Shown piece by piece: positions 1-10,213 of a stretch of DNA of 64,000 nucleotides. Below the pieces are notes generated by a model that was not told the DNA's origin, ran no database searches, and saw only the letters and a list, made by a program, of their open reading frames with translations. This stretch comes from Leptodactylus fallax (taxonomy: Eukaryota; Chordata; Amphibia; Anura; Leptodactylidae), in assembly GCA_947044405.1 (NCBI GenBank), contig CAMRHE010000646.1:1-64000 (forward strand). The letters are read 5' to 3'. Both the position numbers and the translations under genes were made by a program. Within the stretch, counting starts at the first letter, position 1. The number at the start of each line of letters is the position of its first letter.

Positions 1-1928
1 CTATATATCTATACAGCTATATATCTATGACACATAGTGTATGACACTGTCAGGACTAGGCTATATATAATCTATATAGTGTATGACACTGTCAGGACTC
101 CTAGGACTATATATCTATAACATAGTGTATGACACTGTCAGGACTCCTAGTAATATATATCTATAATATAGTGTATGACACTGTCAGGGCTCCTAAGAAT
201 ATATATCTATAATACAGTGTATGACACTGTCAGGACTCCTAGGACTATACATATCTATAAACATAGTGTATGACACTGTCAGGGCTATAGGACTATATAT
301 CTACATAATACATAGTGTATGACACTGTCAGGGCTCCCTAGGACTATATATCTATAATACATAGTGTATACACTGTCAGGGCTCCTAGGACTATATATCT
401 ATAATACATCAGGGTCCTATGACACTGTCTAATACTCCTAGGACTACTGTCTATAGGACTATATAATAATACATAGTGTATGACACTGTCAGGACTATAG
501 GACTATATATCTATCTACATAGTGTATGACACTGTCAGGGTTCCTAGGACTATATATCTATAATACATAGTGTAGGACACTGTCAGTACTCCTAGGACTA
601 TATATCTATAATACATAGTGTATGACACTGTCAGGACTACTAGGGACTAAATATCTATAATACATAGTGTATGACACTGTCAGGACTCCTAGGACTATAT
701 ATCTATAAAACATATGCATGACACTGTCAGGGCTCCTAGGACTATAAATCTATAAACATATTGTCTGACACTGTTAGGACTCCTAGGACTATATATCTAT
801 ACAACATAGTGTATGACACTGTCAGGGCTCCTAGGACGATATATCTATAATACATAGTGTATGACAGTCTCAGGACTTCTAGGACTATATATATATATAA
901 TACATAGTGTATGACACTGTCAGAGTTCCTAGGACTATATACCTGCAATACATAGTGTATGACACTGTCAGGACTCCTAGGACGATATATCTATAATACA
1001 TAGTGTATGACACTGTCAGGGCTCCTATGACTATATATCTATAATACATAGTGTAGGACACTGTCAGGGACTCCTAGGACTATATCTATAATACATAGTG
1101 TATGACACTGTCAGGACTCCTAGGACTATATATCTATAATACATATATGACACTGTCAGGGCTCTAAGGACAATATCTATAATACATAGTGTATGACACT
1201 GTTAGGGCTCCTAGGACTATATATCTATAATACATACTGTATGACACTGTCAGGACCCCTAGGACTACATATCTATAATACATAGTGAATGACACTGTCA
1301 GGACTCCTATGACTATATATCTATAATACATAGTGTATGACACTGTTAGGGCTCCTAGGACTATATACCATAATACATAGTGTATGACACTGTCAGACCC
1401 TAGGACTATATATCTATAGCACATAGTATGACTCTTTATTAAAATTTAGGACTATATATCTATAATACATAGTGTATGACACTGTCAGGGCTCCTAGAAA
1501 GACCATATCTATAATACATAGTGTATGACACTGTCAGGACCCTAGGACTATATATCTATAGCACATAGTGTATGACTTTGTCAGGCTCCTAGGACTATAT
1601 ATCTATAATACATAGTGTATGACACTGTCAGGGCTCCTAGGACTATATATCTATAATACATAGTATGACACTGTCAGGACTCCTAGGACTATATATCTAT
1701 ACAAAATAGTGTATGACACTGTCAGGACTCCTAGGCTATACATTCATACAACATATGACACTGTCAGGGCTCCTAGGACTATATCTATACAACATAGTGT
1801 ATGACACTGTCAGGACTCCTAGGCTATATATCTATACAACATAGTGTATACACTGTCAGGCTCCTAGGACTATATATCTATACAACATAGTGTATGACAC
1901 TGTCAGGGCTCCTAGACTATATATCTAT
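1..1928. repeat. 48-bp tandem satellite, block 1
   Basis: About 40 head-to-tail copies of a 48-bp unit fill this stretch and probably extend past the left edge. Each unit has a GC-richer core (CATAGTGTATGACACTGTCA), then GGRCTCCTAGGACT, then an AT spacer (ATATATCTATAATA). Copies differ by small indels and substitutions, so it is an old array, not a freshly amplified one. The unit is 16 codons long, so chance frames repeat a 16-residue peptide; these are not genes. A second block of the same unit lies at 10214-10440. Confidence 0.95.
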
Positions 1929-2162
1929 ACTTTTATTTCGTTTCATCACATTTGATAGTTTTTCGCACGTCTACAATGTCAGATAAATATTTTTGTATAT
2001 CCCGGAATGTGTTTTCTGTTTGACCTTCAGAGAAAGGAGGCAATTTGGGATTTTTTAAAATAGTTTTTTTTTAAACATTTTCTATAAACTTTCAAATTTT
2101 TTATTTGTTTTTTGGTTCTTATTTTTGACCCAATTGTATTGCAGTATATCGAGAAGTCCAAT
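1929..2162. other. Unique AT-rich spacer, no gene seen
   Basis: Sequence between the 48-bp satellite and the fold-back MITE. It is AT-rich with T and A runs near 2056-2110. I see no open frame, RNA gene or terminal repeat. Confidence 0.5.
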
Positions 2163-2690
2163 GGGGGCAGATTTATTAAAATGGTCTAAAAACAAAACTG
2201 TCTAATTTTCCCATAGCAACCAATCACAGCTCATAGCAACCAATCACAGCTCATAGAAACCAATCACAGCTCATAGAAACCAATCACAGGTCATAGCAAC
2301 CAATCACAGCTCATAGCAACCAATCACAGGTCATAGCAACCAATCACAGCTCATAGCAACCAATCATAGCTCATAGCAACCAATCACAGCTCATAGAAAC
2401 CAATCACAGGTCATAGCAACCAATCACAGCTCATAGCAACCAATCACAGCTCATAGAAACCAATCACAGCTCATAGAAACCAATCACAGGTCATAGCAAC
2501 CAATTACAGCTCATAGCAACCAATCACAGCTCATAGGAACCAATCACAGCTCATAGCAATCAATCACAGGTCATAGCAGGCAATTGCAGCGCAGGTTTAA
2601 TTTTTCAGAAGTAGAATATAAATGAAAGCTTAGCCAGGATTGTTGGGTTAGTGTGCTGTGATTGGTTACAGTGGGGAAACAAAGACAGTT
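2163..2690. mobile_element. Fold-back MITE with internal 20-bp expansion
   Basis: The left end carries GGTCTAAAAACAAAACTGTC, then TTTTCCCATAGCAACCAATCACAG. The right end (about 2655-2700), read on the minus strand, carries GAAACTGTCTTTGTTTCCCC followed by ACTGTAACCAATCACAG. The two ends are therefore imperfect inverted repeats. The architecture resembles a very abundant palindromic MITE of frog genomes with a 'CCCATAGCAACCAATCAGA' arm; that family resemblance is from memory. No coding capacity. The interior has been replaced or swollen by the 20-bp array annotated separately. Confidence 0.6.
2212..2590. repeat. 20-bp tandem array of CCAAT/RFX-like units
   Basis: About 18.5 copies of the 20-bp unit CATAGCAACCAATCACAGCT. 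The period is exactly 20 with no indels over six consecutive 60-base blocks. Variants are limited: AGAAAC for AGCAAC, CAGG for CAGC, and one CAATTAC. Each unit contains AACCAATCAC, which matches the NF-Y consensus RRCCAATSR, directly preceded by ATAGCAAC, similar to an RFX half site. On the other strand each unit reads as a GATTGGTTGCTATG motif. Confidence 0.95.
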
Positions 2691-2794
2691 TCTCTTCTAG
2701 TCCTCAAGATGGCTCCAGCCTGGCGCCTTTATCAGGCCGCCTCCTCCTGACATGACACAGGGGCTATTGTCTGTAGTCTCCGCTCTGTATATTA
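2691..2794. other. Short spacer before Tc1 element
   Basis: About 100 bases of moderately GC-rich sequence between the MITE and the TA target site (2793-2794) of the next element. Nothing recognised. Confidence 0.4.
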
Positions 2795-3788
2795 CAGTCA
2801 TGGCCAAAAGTTTTGAGAATGATACAAATATTAATTTTTACAAAGTCTACTGCTTCAGTTTTTCTAATGGCAATTTGCATATACTCCAGAATGTTATAAA
2901 GAGTGATCAGCTTAACAGCAATTACTTGCAAAGTCAATATTTGCCTAGAAAATGAACTTTATCCCCCAAAACACATTTCAACATCATTGCAGCCCTGCCT
3001 TAAAAGGACCACCTAACATCGTTTCAGTGATTGCTCCATTAACACAGGTGTGGGTGTTGATGAGGACAGGGCTGGAGATCAATCTGTCATGATTAAGTAA
3101 GAATGACACCACTGGACACTTTAAAAGGAGGCTGGTGCTTGCCATCATTGTTTCTCTTCTGTTAACCATGGTTATCTCTAAAGAAACACGTGCAGTCATC
3201 ATTGCACTGCACAAAAATGGCCTAACTGGGAAGAGTATTGCAGCTAGAAAGATTGCACCTCAGTCAACAATCTATCGCATCATCAAGAACTTCAAGGAGA
3301 GAGGTTCCATTGGTGCCAAAAAGGCTCCAGGGCGCCCAAGAAAGATCAGCAAGCGGCAGGACCGTCTCTTAAAAGTGTTTCAGCTGCGGGATCGCAGAAA
3401 AAACATCATGGACAGACTGATATTCTGCAATTCCAGCATGATGGAGCACCTTGCCATAAAGCAAGGTGATAACTAAATGGCTCAGGGAACAAAACATAGA
3501 GATTTTGGGTCCATGGCCTGGAAACTCCCCAGATCTTAATCCCATTGAGAACTTGTGGTCAATCATCAGAGACGGGTGGACATGCAAGAATGGACTGCTA
3601 TCAGTCAGGATTTGGTCCAGAAGTTGATTGAGAGCATGCCAGGGAGAATTGCAGAGGTCCTGAAGAAGAAGGGTCAACACTGCAAATATTGACTTGCTGC
3701 ATTAACTCATTCTAACTGTCAATATAAGCTTCTGTTACTCATAATATGAATGCAATTCTATTTCTGTATGTGATAAAAACATCTGACA
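2795..3788 (+). mobile_element. Truncated Tc1/mariner element
   Basis: The left terminus CAGTCATGGCCAAAAGTTTT follows a TA dinucleotide at 2793-2794, as expected for Tc1/mariner insertion. The matching inverted terminus (AAAACTTTTGGCCATGACTG) is absent on the right: recognisable element sequence stops near 3788 in unrelated DNA. The transposase region is internally deleted. The copy is therefore immobile. The left terminal region is long (about 370 bp before the transposase start), typical of vertebrate Tc1-like elements. Confidence 0.85.
3168..3692 (+). pseudogene. Tc1 transposase remnant
   Basis: The start ATG at 3168 has a good context (accATGg) and begins the conserved MVISKETRAVIIALHKNG. 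The first ~65 codons hold the first helix-turn-helix of the paired-like DNA-binding domain (GKSIAARKIAPQSTIYRIIK) and the AT-hook-like GRPRK linker. After about residue 80 the frame runs into sequence that is no longer the second helix-turn-helix and stops at 3474-3476. A separate frame (3514-3692) resumes with the C-terminal signature WPGNSPDLNPIENLW, which carries the last acidic residue of the DDE triad, and ends at TGA 3690-3692. The middle, including the first two catalytic aspartates, is deleted and the two parts are in different frames. Intact proteins of this family are about 340 residues. No activity is possible. Confidence 0.88.
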
Positions 3789-5317
3789 AACACACAGAAA
3801 AACCAGACAATGTGCTGGAGCACCCAGAGGAGGCGCCCTGACCTTCCTGAGTCACTAGTGATGGTTTCTTAGGGTGGAGAGCCATACAGCACCATTCATT
3901 AGGACAGCTATATAGGGACACTGACCAGCTAAAGGATAACCATGTTCTGACCTTGTGACTTTCAGGCTCAGATCTCGCCATCCACTACAGCTCCGAACAT
4001 GAGATTCCCATCATGTTATAGACAATCATCTTGGCTATCTCATACATAAATGTGACTTGATGTGAACCAGCCAATGAAATGTCACGATGTAGTTCACTGC
4101 ATGAGAGGAGGCGGAGCTGGACCAGGGCGAGTAATATGAAAATTGGATTTTTTTTTATTTATGTTTTTCTTAAGTGTTTTTTTTTCTCTTTCTGTTCTGT
4201 TTTTCATCTGCTCATTGGACTATGTCAGATTTGGCGGACTATGCTGATGACCAGTGGAGACGTTTTTACATTTTTGATAAAATGGCCAACAAGGGTTGTG
4301 TGGGGGTGTATTTTTTCTACGTTATTAGTACTGACTTAGCGATAGCCATTGACAGCTTTTATTTCTAAAGTAAGGCTAAGTGATAGCCGCTAAATAGGCT
4401 AACTCTAAATCCTCATTATCACTCCATTACCCACTAACCCCAGGGTATTGGGAAGAGTCAGGTATGGTCCAGTATCTGACCACCTAGTCATAGTTGGGTA
4501 CTGGGGTGGCTGGAGGTCAAGAAATTTTTTTAGTGGGAAAAGGATGATGGTTGGAGTGTCATAAAAATTTCAGGCCGCGTCCTTTTTAGTGCAAAGCCAT
4601 GACCTCTTTTATAGCACCCTTCAGTGCCTTCTCTCTCACACACCCTATACATTAATGTTCCTCTTATATAAATGATATCCCTTGATATTAAAGGGTTTAT
4701 TTATTAGGTTTAGGTACTGCAGCCATGTGACTTCATTGGGGCAATGTTACAGTACCTAAACCTACCAGCGGTAATGAAACATGGCCATGCTATCTGATCT
4801 GCAGAGGTCCTAGTTGTCAGACTCCTGCCAGATCTAATGTTGATGGCCTATCTAAAGACAAGTCATCAGTATTTGAAAAGTGGATAGCCTCTTTATTATT
4901 ACCTCTCAATAGTCCCAACACACTTTAATGGCCCCCCTAAGTGAATAGACACAATCGAATGCCCCGTCATTTCTAACATATAGTTTAACAGGCCCCAACA
5001 CAAGATAATAGCCCCAGTCTGACAGTGCCCCCACATAGTAATATTGGTTCATTACTTGCTGCTGTGCTTCTCCTTCCCTTCTCTTTCTCTGCTCTGGTCA
5101 CATTGCTGAGCAATGATCCGATACTTCCTGGCAGCTTGTAGGCCGCAGATCTAAGACGGCATACAGCCAACCAATTCGGAAGTGGTAGGGCAGAAAGCCT
5201 ATGACTTCCTGCTGTACCAGAGTTAGGACCTGGTCACTGACCACTTTTCCTTGATTTTGGGAACCGGCTGTATTTTTAACAACTGCTATCCATGGCATCC
5301 CAGCCACAAAGAAGGGG
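3789..5317. other. Old intergenic DNA, no gene supported
   Basis: I see no convincing coding region. A T-rich stretch at 4148-4205 is followed by GACTATGTCAGATTTGGCGG and, near 4430-4530, by a stretch running from ACTAACCCCAGGGTATTGGG to TACTGGGGTGGCTGGAGGTC. These look like a dispersed element I associate with frog genomes, but I cannot name it. A small inverted repeat lies at 4706-4763. Open frames here are short, overlap in several frames and show no domain. Confidence 0.4.
4706..4763. repeat. Short inverted repeat (14-bp arms)
   Basis: AGGTTTAGGTACTG (4706-4719) and its exact reverse complement CAGTACCTAAACCT (4750-4763) are separated by 30 bases. It could be the core of an old MITE or a chance hairpin. 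Confidence 0.6.
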
Positions 5318-5425
5318 CAGAAGCGTGGCTAGCGGGGGGGGGGGGGGGGCAGAGGGGGGGCGGCGACGCGGGCCCCCTAATTTTGGGGGCCCACCCGGGG
5401 CCGCCATTAATACATCCTTTAATTC

Positions 5426-5461
5426 TAACTAGATCAGTGTCTGCAGACACTGATCTAGTTA
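5426..5461. repeat. Perfect 36-bp palindrome
   Basis: A perfect inverted repeat with no loop, centred on CTGCAG at 5441-5446; the half-site is TAACTAGATCAGTGTCTG. It lies about 110 bp inside the left end of the hAT-like element, where subterminal transposase-binding or hairpin motifs may occur. Confidence 0.9.
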
Positions 5462-5841
5462 AAATGACCTGCAACTTAACAGTATTGTAAACCGCAAGCC
5501 AATACAGGCCTAGGATTTACAAGACGCTGAGACCACAGATGGATGTCTGCTTCTCAGCACGGGCGGTGCGATGACGTCACAACAACACGCCGCCCGCGCT
5601 CAGACACAGACGTCTTGTGCGTGGACAGGGAGGAAGCGCCGGCGGCTTCATTCATGTCGCAGGTAAAGTAGGACTTTGTTTTTGTTTTTTTTTAGCTTAG
5701 TTGTGGGTATATTAATAGTATAAGAAGTGGATAGGAGGGGGGGGGAAATATAGCTATAAAGGGAGGATTCATTAGGGGGCATTATGGCAGTGGGGGTTGT
5801 TATATAAGGGTTATTACAGGGGTATGTGAATACAAGGGGGG

Positions 5842-6019
5842 GTCCTTTATATAAGGGTTATTGGGGGTCCTTTATATAAGGGTTATTGGGGGGTCCTTTA
5901 TATAAGGGTTATTGAGGGGATCCTTTATATAAGGGTTATTGGGGGGTCCTTTATATAAGGGTTATTGGGGGGTCCTTTATATAAGGGTTATTGGGGATCC
6001 TTTATATAAGGGTTACTAG
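5842..6019. repeat. 25-27 bp tandem array, 7 copies
   Basis: Seven copies of TCCTTTATATAAGGGTTATT plus a G-run of variable length start at 5843, 5868, 5894, 5921, 5947, 5973 and 5998. Length differences between copies lie in the G-run. TTTATATAA is self-complementary, giving evenly spaced TATA-like cores. The array sits within the hAT-like element, and weaker flanking copies continue on both sides (about 5790-6120). Confidence 0.92.
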
Positions 6020-6255
6020 GGGGTATTATTAATACAAGGGGGAGGTTATTTATATAAGGGGTCATTAGAGGGCATCATTTATATTAGGAGGCATTATGAA
6101 CATAAGGGGGTGGACATTGATATAATGGGTCATTAGAGGTGCAGTATTTATGTCAGGGTGAATAAGGGGCATAATATGAGGGTCAATTAATTTATTTAAG
6201 GTGGCACTTGGGTTTTAATAAGATTAAGACCCCCACATAGTGGGCTGCAGAATAG

Positions 6256-6283
6256 AAAAAAAAAAAAAAAAAAAAAAAAAAAA
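6256..6283. repeat. Poly-A run
   Basis: About 28 consecutive A, followed by a second short A run near 6293-6301. It could mark the tail of an old retroposed insertion, but I recognise no SINE or LINE body upstream. Confidence 0.8.
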
Positions 6284-6812
6284 GCGCTGCAGGAAAAAAA
6301 AATGCAGCAGTAACACTGTGGTTTTTCTCGCAGTACTTTTCACAGAAGGTCCGCAGAGGTTTCCCCTGTGGACTTGTAGTTCAAGTACCCTATATGGAAA
6401 CTACCAGTGTTTGTGTAGGTATAATTGAAATGCTTCAATTTCCAAAAAACCACCTTTAAATCTCAGTGCATCTGCTGCACGTATTTTCTGCAATGTGTGG
6501 ATGGGATTTACTAGATGTAAAATGCCGGGTTTTTTTTTCTGTGGGTTTTCGCCACATGTGGCCCCCCATCCCCACTTTGCAGTAAAATATGCGCAGTGGA
6601 TACGCTGATTTCCAAAACAATTTCTATTTTAAATCATGGCCTTTATCAATTATGCCTACCCGGAAAGCTCTTTGGCGGTTTCCCTAACAGATATAACTGT
6701 GAAGCCAGAAAGTCTGCAGGAAGCCTCTGCAAACATTCTGTGCAGGTATGCTGCAGGAAAAACTCTTTTTGCTGCAGGACACCACGTGGGGCCTTAGCCT
6801 TGGGGATGCTTC

Positions 6813-7368
6813 CGTCCTCATGTATATACGGTTTTACATACCGCTAGAAAGCGACAGCGTGCTGAATTCAGCGCACCAGCTCCCAGTATGTGCCTGGGGC
6901 TGGAGATATCTGCGATTGTAAGTTTCACGGTTTACTGTCAGAAGGGCGTTCCTGACAGTCTGGCTGCGTTGTAAGGAGCGCCCTCCCGACAGTTCTCGTT
7001 CTTGAACTTGTACTGGGGGGGGGGTACAATCCTCACAGCTCAGCGTCATCGCCGGACAGTAAGGAGGCATACCTCGCTGTACTCATCCATAGCGCTGTAC
7101 TGTCAGTGGGGGCGTTCCTTACTTGCCAGCGATGACGCTGGATGTGGAGGAGCGCCCCCAGTACAAGTCTATGAACGAGAACTGTCGGGAGGGGCGCTCC
7201 TCACAGCGTAGCTAGACTGTCAGGAACGCCCTTCTGACAGTAAACTGTGAAACTTACACCGCAGATATCTCCAGCCCTGGGGCACATACCGGGAAAGTCG
7301 GCAGTGTTGAATTCAGTGCGCTGTCGTGCTTTCTATTTGTATGTAAAAACAGCATATACATGAGGACG
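6813..7368. repeat. 0.55-kb imperfect inverted repeat (fold-back element)
   Basis: The left arm (about 6813-7018) and right arm (about 7150-7368) are imperfect reverse complements. Landmarks are CGTCCTCATGTATAT against ATATACATGAGGACG, GGCTGGAGATATCTGCG against CGCAGATATCTCCAGCC, and TACTGTCAGAAGGGCGTTCC against its complement at 7210-7245. The central ~130 bp is itself partly symmetric (GTCATCGCCGG and CCAGCGATGAC). There is no coding capacity. It is probably a fold-back MITE nested in the hAT-like element. Confidence 0.85.
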
Positions 7369-7458
7369 TGAAAGGTCCTCTTTAGAGTTTTCCAGCTCAT
7401 TTTTATTGATGGTCTATCCTCAGAATAAAACATCAATAAGAGATAAGTGATTCCCGCT

Positions 7459-7598
7459 GATCAGCTGTATGGAAGGGGCTCCGGCGCCTGTATATATCAC
7501 ACGCTGTCTGTATATAGTGACCCCCCCAGATCAGCTGTATGAAGGGGCTATGGCGCCTGTTTATATCACACGCTGTCTGTTTATAGTGACCGTGTGAT
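7459..7598. repeat. 70-bp tandem duplication
   Basis: Two direct copies start at 7459 and 7529, each beginning GATCAGCTGTATG and containing GGCGCCTG, ATATCACACGCTGTCTG and ATAGTGACC. The copies differ mainly by TA/TT changes. Confidence 0.85.
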
Positions 7599-8279
7599 GT
7601 CATTACAGCCTTGTCACATAGGCAAGGATAGGGCGAGGCTGTAGTTACATTACATGGCCGTTATGAGATGACACTATGTAAACAGAGAAGGGGTCACGGC
7701 GCTTACACAGGTACCAGGGTTCATTCAAACAGCTGATCCTGGGGGTCCGGGGGTATTAGAACCCCAATAATTTTTTTTCCCCTTCTTTTTTCCCCTTTTA
7801 ATTAGGAAATACCTGGGACATTATTAATAAGGGGCACTATTTAAAGGGGGTGCACAGGGAAGTTATTAACTTAAAGATGCACTTGGGGTATTATTCATTA
7901 TGGGGGGTTATATTATATATTTTATAATTGGGGTAGCAGCAGGATGGGGGTGCAGGTGAGGACAATGTGGGTCGGTGCCTGGAAAAGTGAGGAGCCAAAG
8001 ATGTCTGTGCTGCAAACTTTACAGAGACTGGAAGAAGTGGCCATGGCGGACCGGAGGGAAGAGACGGGGAATGTGAAGGATTAGTCAGAGACGTCACCGG
8101 TAAGTCACTAAATGTTACTGCCCTGTATTCACCTACATTGTCTGCAGAGCCCTGTGTAGAGCTGCTATATACCTCTATACGCTCACCATATATTCATAGT
8201 ATCGGTATACGAACAAGTCCAAGTTGGGGGCCCAGTTGGACATGTTCGCCCCTGTGCTGAACTCCTAGCTACGCCTCTG

Positions 8280-8925
8280 GAAGGGGAATTCTGATGGGAA
8301 CCCATGGGGCCCATGCAGTGTGTAATTGGGTGGGGTAAGTGGTGGACACGGTGGCCCACAAAGGTGGAGTCATTATATTAATATATATGGAGGGGAGGGG
8401 AGAAGATGTCTAAGGAAAGGGCTGTGTTTTCCTTGGATAGCTAAAATGGGAAAGATAGGGTCCCAGGAGCTCCAAGGGTGTCAAACTATGTTAGAAGCTA
8501 ATGAAAACTCAAATTTGTAAGAAATTTATTTTGACTGAAACAAATCTTGGGACCAAACTTGATAAACTTTGTTTAAAATAGACCAGTTTGGGTTTGGTGA
8601 TGCTAGAACATTATCTGCCTGTCTACCCCTCCTCCTCCAGACTTTACAGCTGGCATGATGTAATGCTATGAGGTTGAGACATTTTGACAAAATTGACCAA
8701 TTAAACCAGAGATGGTGAGCCGGCCCTGCTCAATGTGCAACATCAGGGTCTGACCTTACAAATGCTCTTCTGTGCAAAAATTCCCTCAGACAACTCCAAG
8801 TTGTTATAAACTTCTCAAAAGAGTGGACTATGGGGCAACTCCATATTAATACCTAAGGGAGGTCAGAAAAGCTCCTGGAGGGGTAATGTGAACTTGACTG
8901 ATTGCTTTTCTCCGTATGACAGTAA
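8280..8925. other. Unique spacer, no gene supported
   Basis: Flanks the hAT-like element on the right. Only short frames without recognisable domains occur here (for example 8326-8520, which is glycine-rich by composition alone). No repeat structure noticed. Confidence 0.45.
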
Positions 8926-9256
8926 GGGTTAATGATGACTCTGCTGACATCACGCTTTATTGGCAACAAGATGTCTATATTCACTCCACCTTAATGGTCA
9001 TGACTGAGATGACTCTGCTGACCCCTGCCCGCACTCTAATAATAATGAGATGACTCTGCTGACCCAGTCCTTTAATAGTAATGAGATGACTGTGTTGACC
9101 CCGCCCTCTAATAATAATGAGATGTCTCTGCTGTCCCCGCCCTCTAATAATAATGAGATTACTCTGCTGACCTTGCCCTGTAATGGTAAATAGATGACTA
9201 ATGGTAATGAGGTGACTCCACCCTCTAATGCTAATGAGATGACTCTGCTGACCTGG
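8926..9256. repeat. 36-bp minisatellite
   Basis: About eight degenerate copies of a 36-bp unit with the landmarks AATAATGAGATGACTCTGCTGACC and a GCCCTC end. Because 36 is a multiple of three, both minus-strand frames encode a 12-residue periodic peptide without stops. This is a composition effect, not evidence of a protein. One degenerate copy lies apart at 8926-8955. Confidence 0.9.
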
Positions 9257-10000
9257 CACCCCGTAAAACCTCCAAATCCCAAACACAAAGAGACTCCCAA
9301 ATGTCATTGAAATCAGGTTTATTACATATCATTATAATCACATCTCTTGGCTCATGGAGAGGCAGAGGCAGAAAAGAAACAGGAAGCTGAGCTATACATA
9401 AAGGGACACTCCACCATCATCAGGTCAGAACATGACATCACTGTAGTCTGTGAGATCCAACAACACCATCAGACCTATGGAGGACACCACCCATGCTTCA
9501 AGCTCACCCACTGTACCAATGGCATCTTCTCACCTCCACCTGTTATGTGGCAGGAGGTCCATTTGGCCGGGATTCCCCTTAAACACTATGTGCTATACAA
9601 CAATCTCAAGAGTTTTTTGAATTTACTTTAATGTAATATTCTAAAGTGTAATAGAGGATAGGCCATAACTACTATCACAAATCTGGAGGGGGAGCATAGT
9701 GAAAGAGGGGCAGGATACCACGCAATGTGGGTGTGACTGTGACAACCTGCACATCATCCCCATGAATAGGACACTTTCCATTCACACTGTCCAAGGCCGA
9801 AGAGACACAAATCACAAATGTAAGGTGTAAAGAAGAAGTATTGTGAAGTGTTTTGGGTGGAGCCAGGACAGCGTCAGACGGAGTCCTTACAGTTCCCTAC
9901 CACCGAGATCTAGGGACTCAGTATGATGCCTTATAATGGAACATGACATCTGACAATGGGGGCACACAGAGGGGCAGTATAGAACAACAGCAGGGTATTG
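9257..10000. other. Unique sequence; possible 3' UTR of a minus-strand exon
   Basis: No repeat is evident. On the minus strand an AATAAA polyadenylation signal is present at 9316-9321 (TTTATT on the plus strand). If the frame at 10001-10210 is a terminal exon, this stretch would be its 3' untranslated region of roughly 690 bases. A plus-strand frame at 9347-9631 shows no domain and is probably chance. Confidence 0.3.
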
Positions 10001-10210
10001 TTACTGAGAGTACCTCACACTGTCTGTGGTGGCGCTATAGCTAAAACTGATCATGTTAGTCATTGTGGGGAGAGCTATAAATTTCACAACCAGCCCCTTC
10101 TGGGGTTTTGTGGGTGATACTGGAATTATCAGCTGGGGCACGTTGTAGTAGATCTTTTCACTTGCGCTCCTGCAGTTAGTACCGTAAACGATATCTGAAC
10201 TGGATATCAT
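10001..10210 (-). CDS. Candidate terminal exon, function unknown
   Basis: A minus-strand frame of up to 69 codons ends at TAA 10001-10003. Its composition is protein-like (mixed, not repeat-derived), including KIYYNVPQLIIPVSPTKPQK and a serine/threonine-rich end, and it lies in the only non-repetitive stretch of this part of the window. Upstream on the minus strand, TATGATATCCAG followed by TTCAG could be splice-acceptor sites, so the true exon may begin after one of them and not at the ATG. AATAAA lies about 680 bases downstream. Against it: it is short, there is no recognised domain, and no other exon is visible because satellite begins immediately upstream at 10214. I do not recognise the protein. 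Confidence 0.22.
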   Translation of the reverse strand: MISSSDIVYGTNCRSASEKIYYNVPQLIIPVSPTKPQKGLVVKFIALPTMTNMISFSYSATTDSVRYSQ

Positions 10211-10213
10211 AGG

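Larger units (their letters stand above)
5318..8279. mobile_element. Non-autonomous hAT-like DNA transposon
   Basis: The left end CAGAAGCGTGGCTAGCG (from 5318) and the right end, which read inward is CAGAGGCGTAGCTAGGA (to 8279), are terminal inverted repeats of the CAGRGGCGTARCTAG type seen in animal hAT elements. GAAGGGG flanks both sides directly (5311-5317 and 8280-8286). Allowing one mismatch this extends to 8 bp, the usual hAT duplication length. The subterminal regions are G/C-rich, with long G runs at 5333-5363. I found no transposase motif inside. The interior is a patchwork of a short array, a poly-A run, a 0.55-kb inverted repeat and a 70-bp duplication, so it was probably mobilised in trans or has absorbed other insertions. 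Confidence 0.7.

Noticed and set aside
742..1424. Minus-strand frames with a 16-residue repeat
   Set aside because: The 48-bp satellite unit is exactly 16 codons; the frames are by-products of the repeat.
2212..2590. CRISPR-like appearance of regularly spaced repeats
   Set aside because: The 20-bp units are directly adjacent with no spacers, and the context is a eukaryotic transposon.
4079..4368. Two overlapping plus-strand frames with Phe-rich hydrophobic stretches
   Set aside because: The hydrophobicity comes from T-runs; the region looks like a dispersed repeat.
5251..5490. Paired plus- and minus-strand frames through the G-rich region
   Set aside because: They run through poly-G and a perfect palindrome, which open frames on both strands; no domain.
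8981..9307. Two overlapping minus-strand frames with 12-residue repeats
   Set aside because: Both arise from the 36-bp minisatellite; overlapping repeats in two frames indicate composition, not coding.
9347..9631. Plus-strand 94-codon frame
   Set aside because: No recognised domain, no supporting signals, and it overlaps the putative UTR of the opposite strand.
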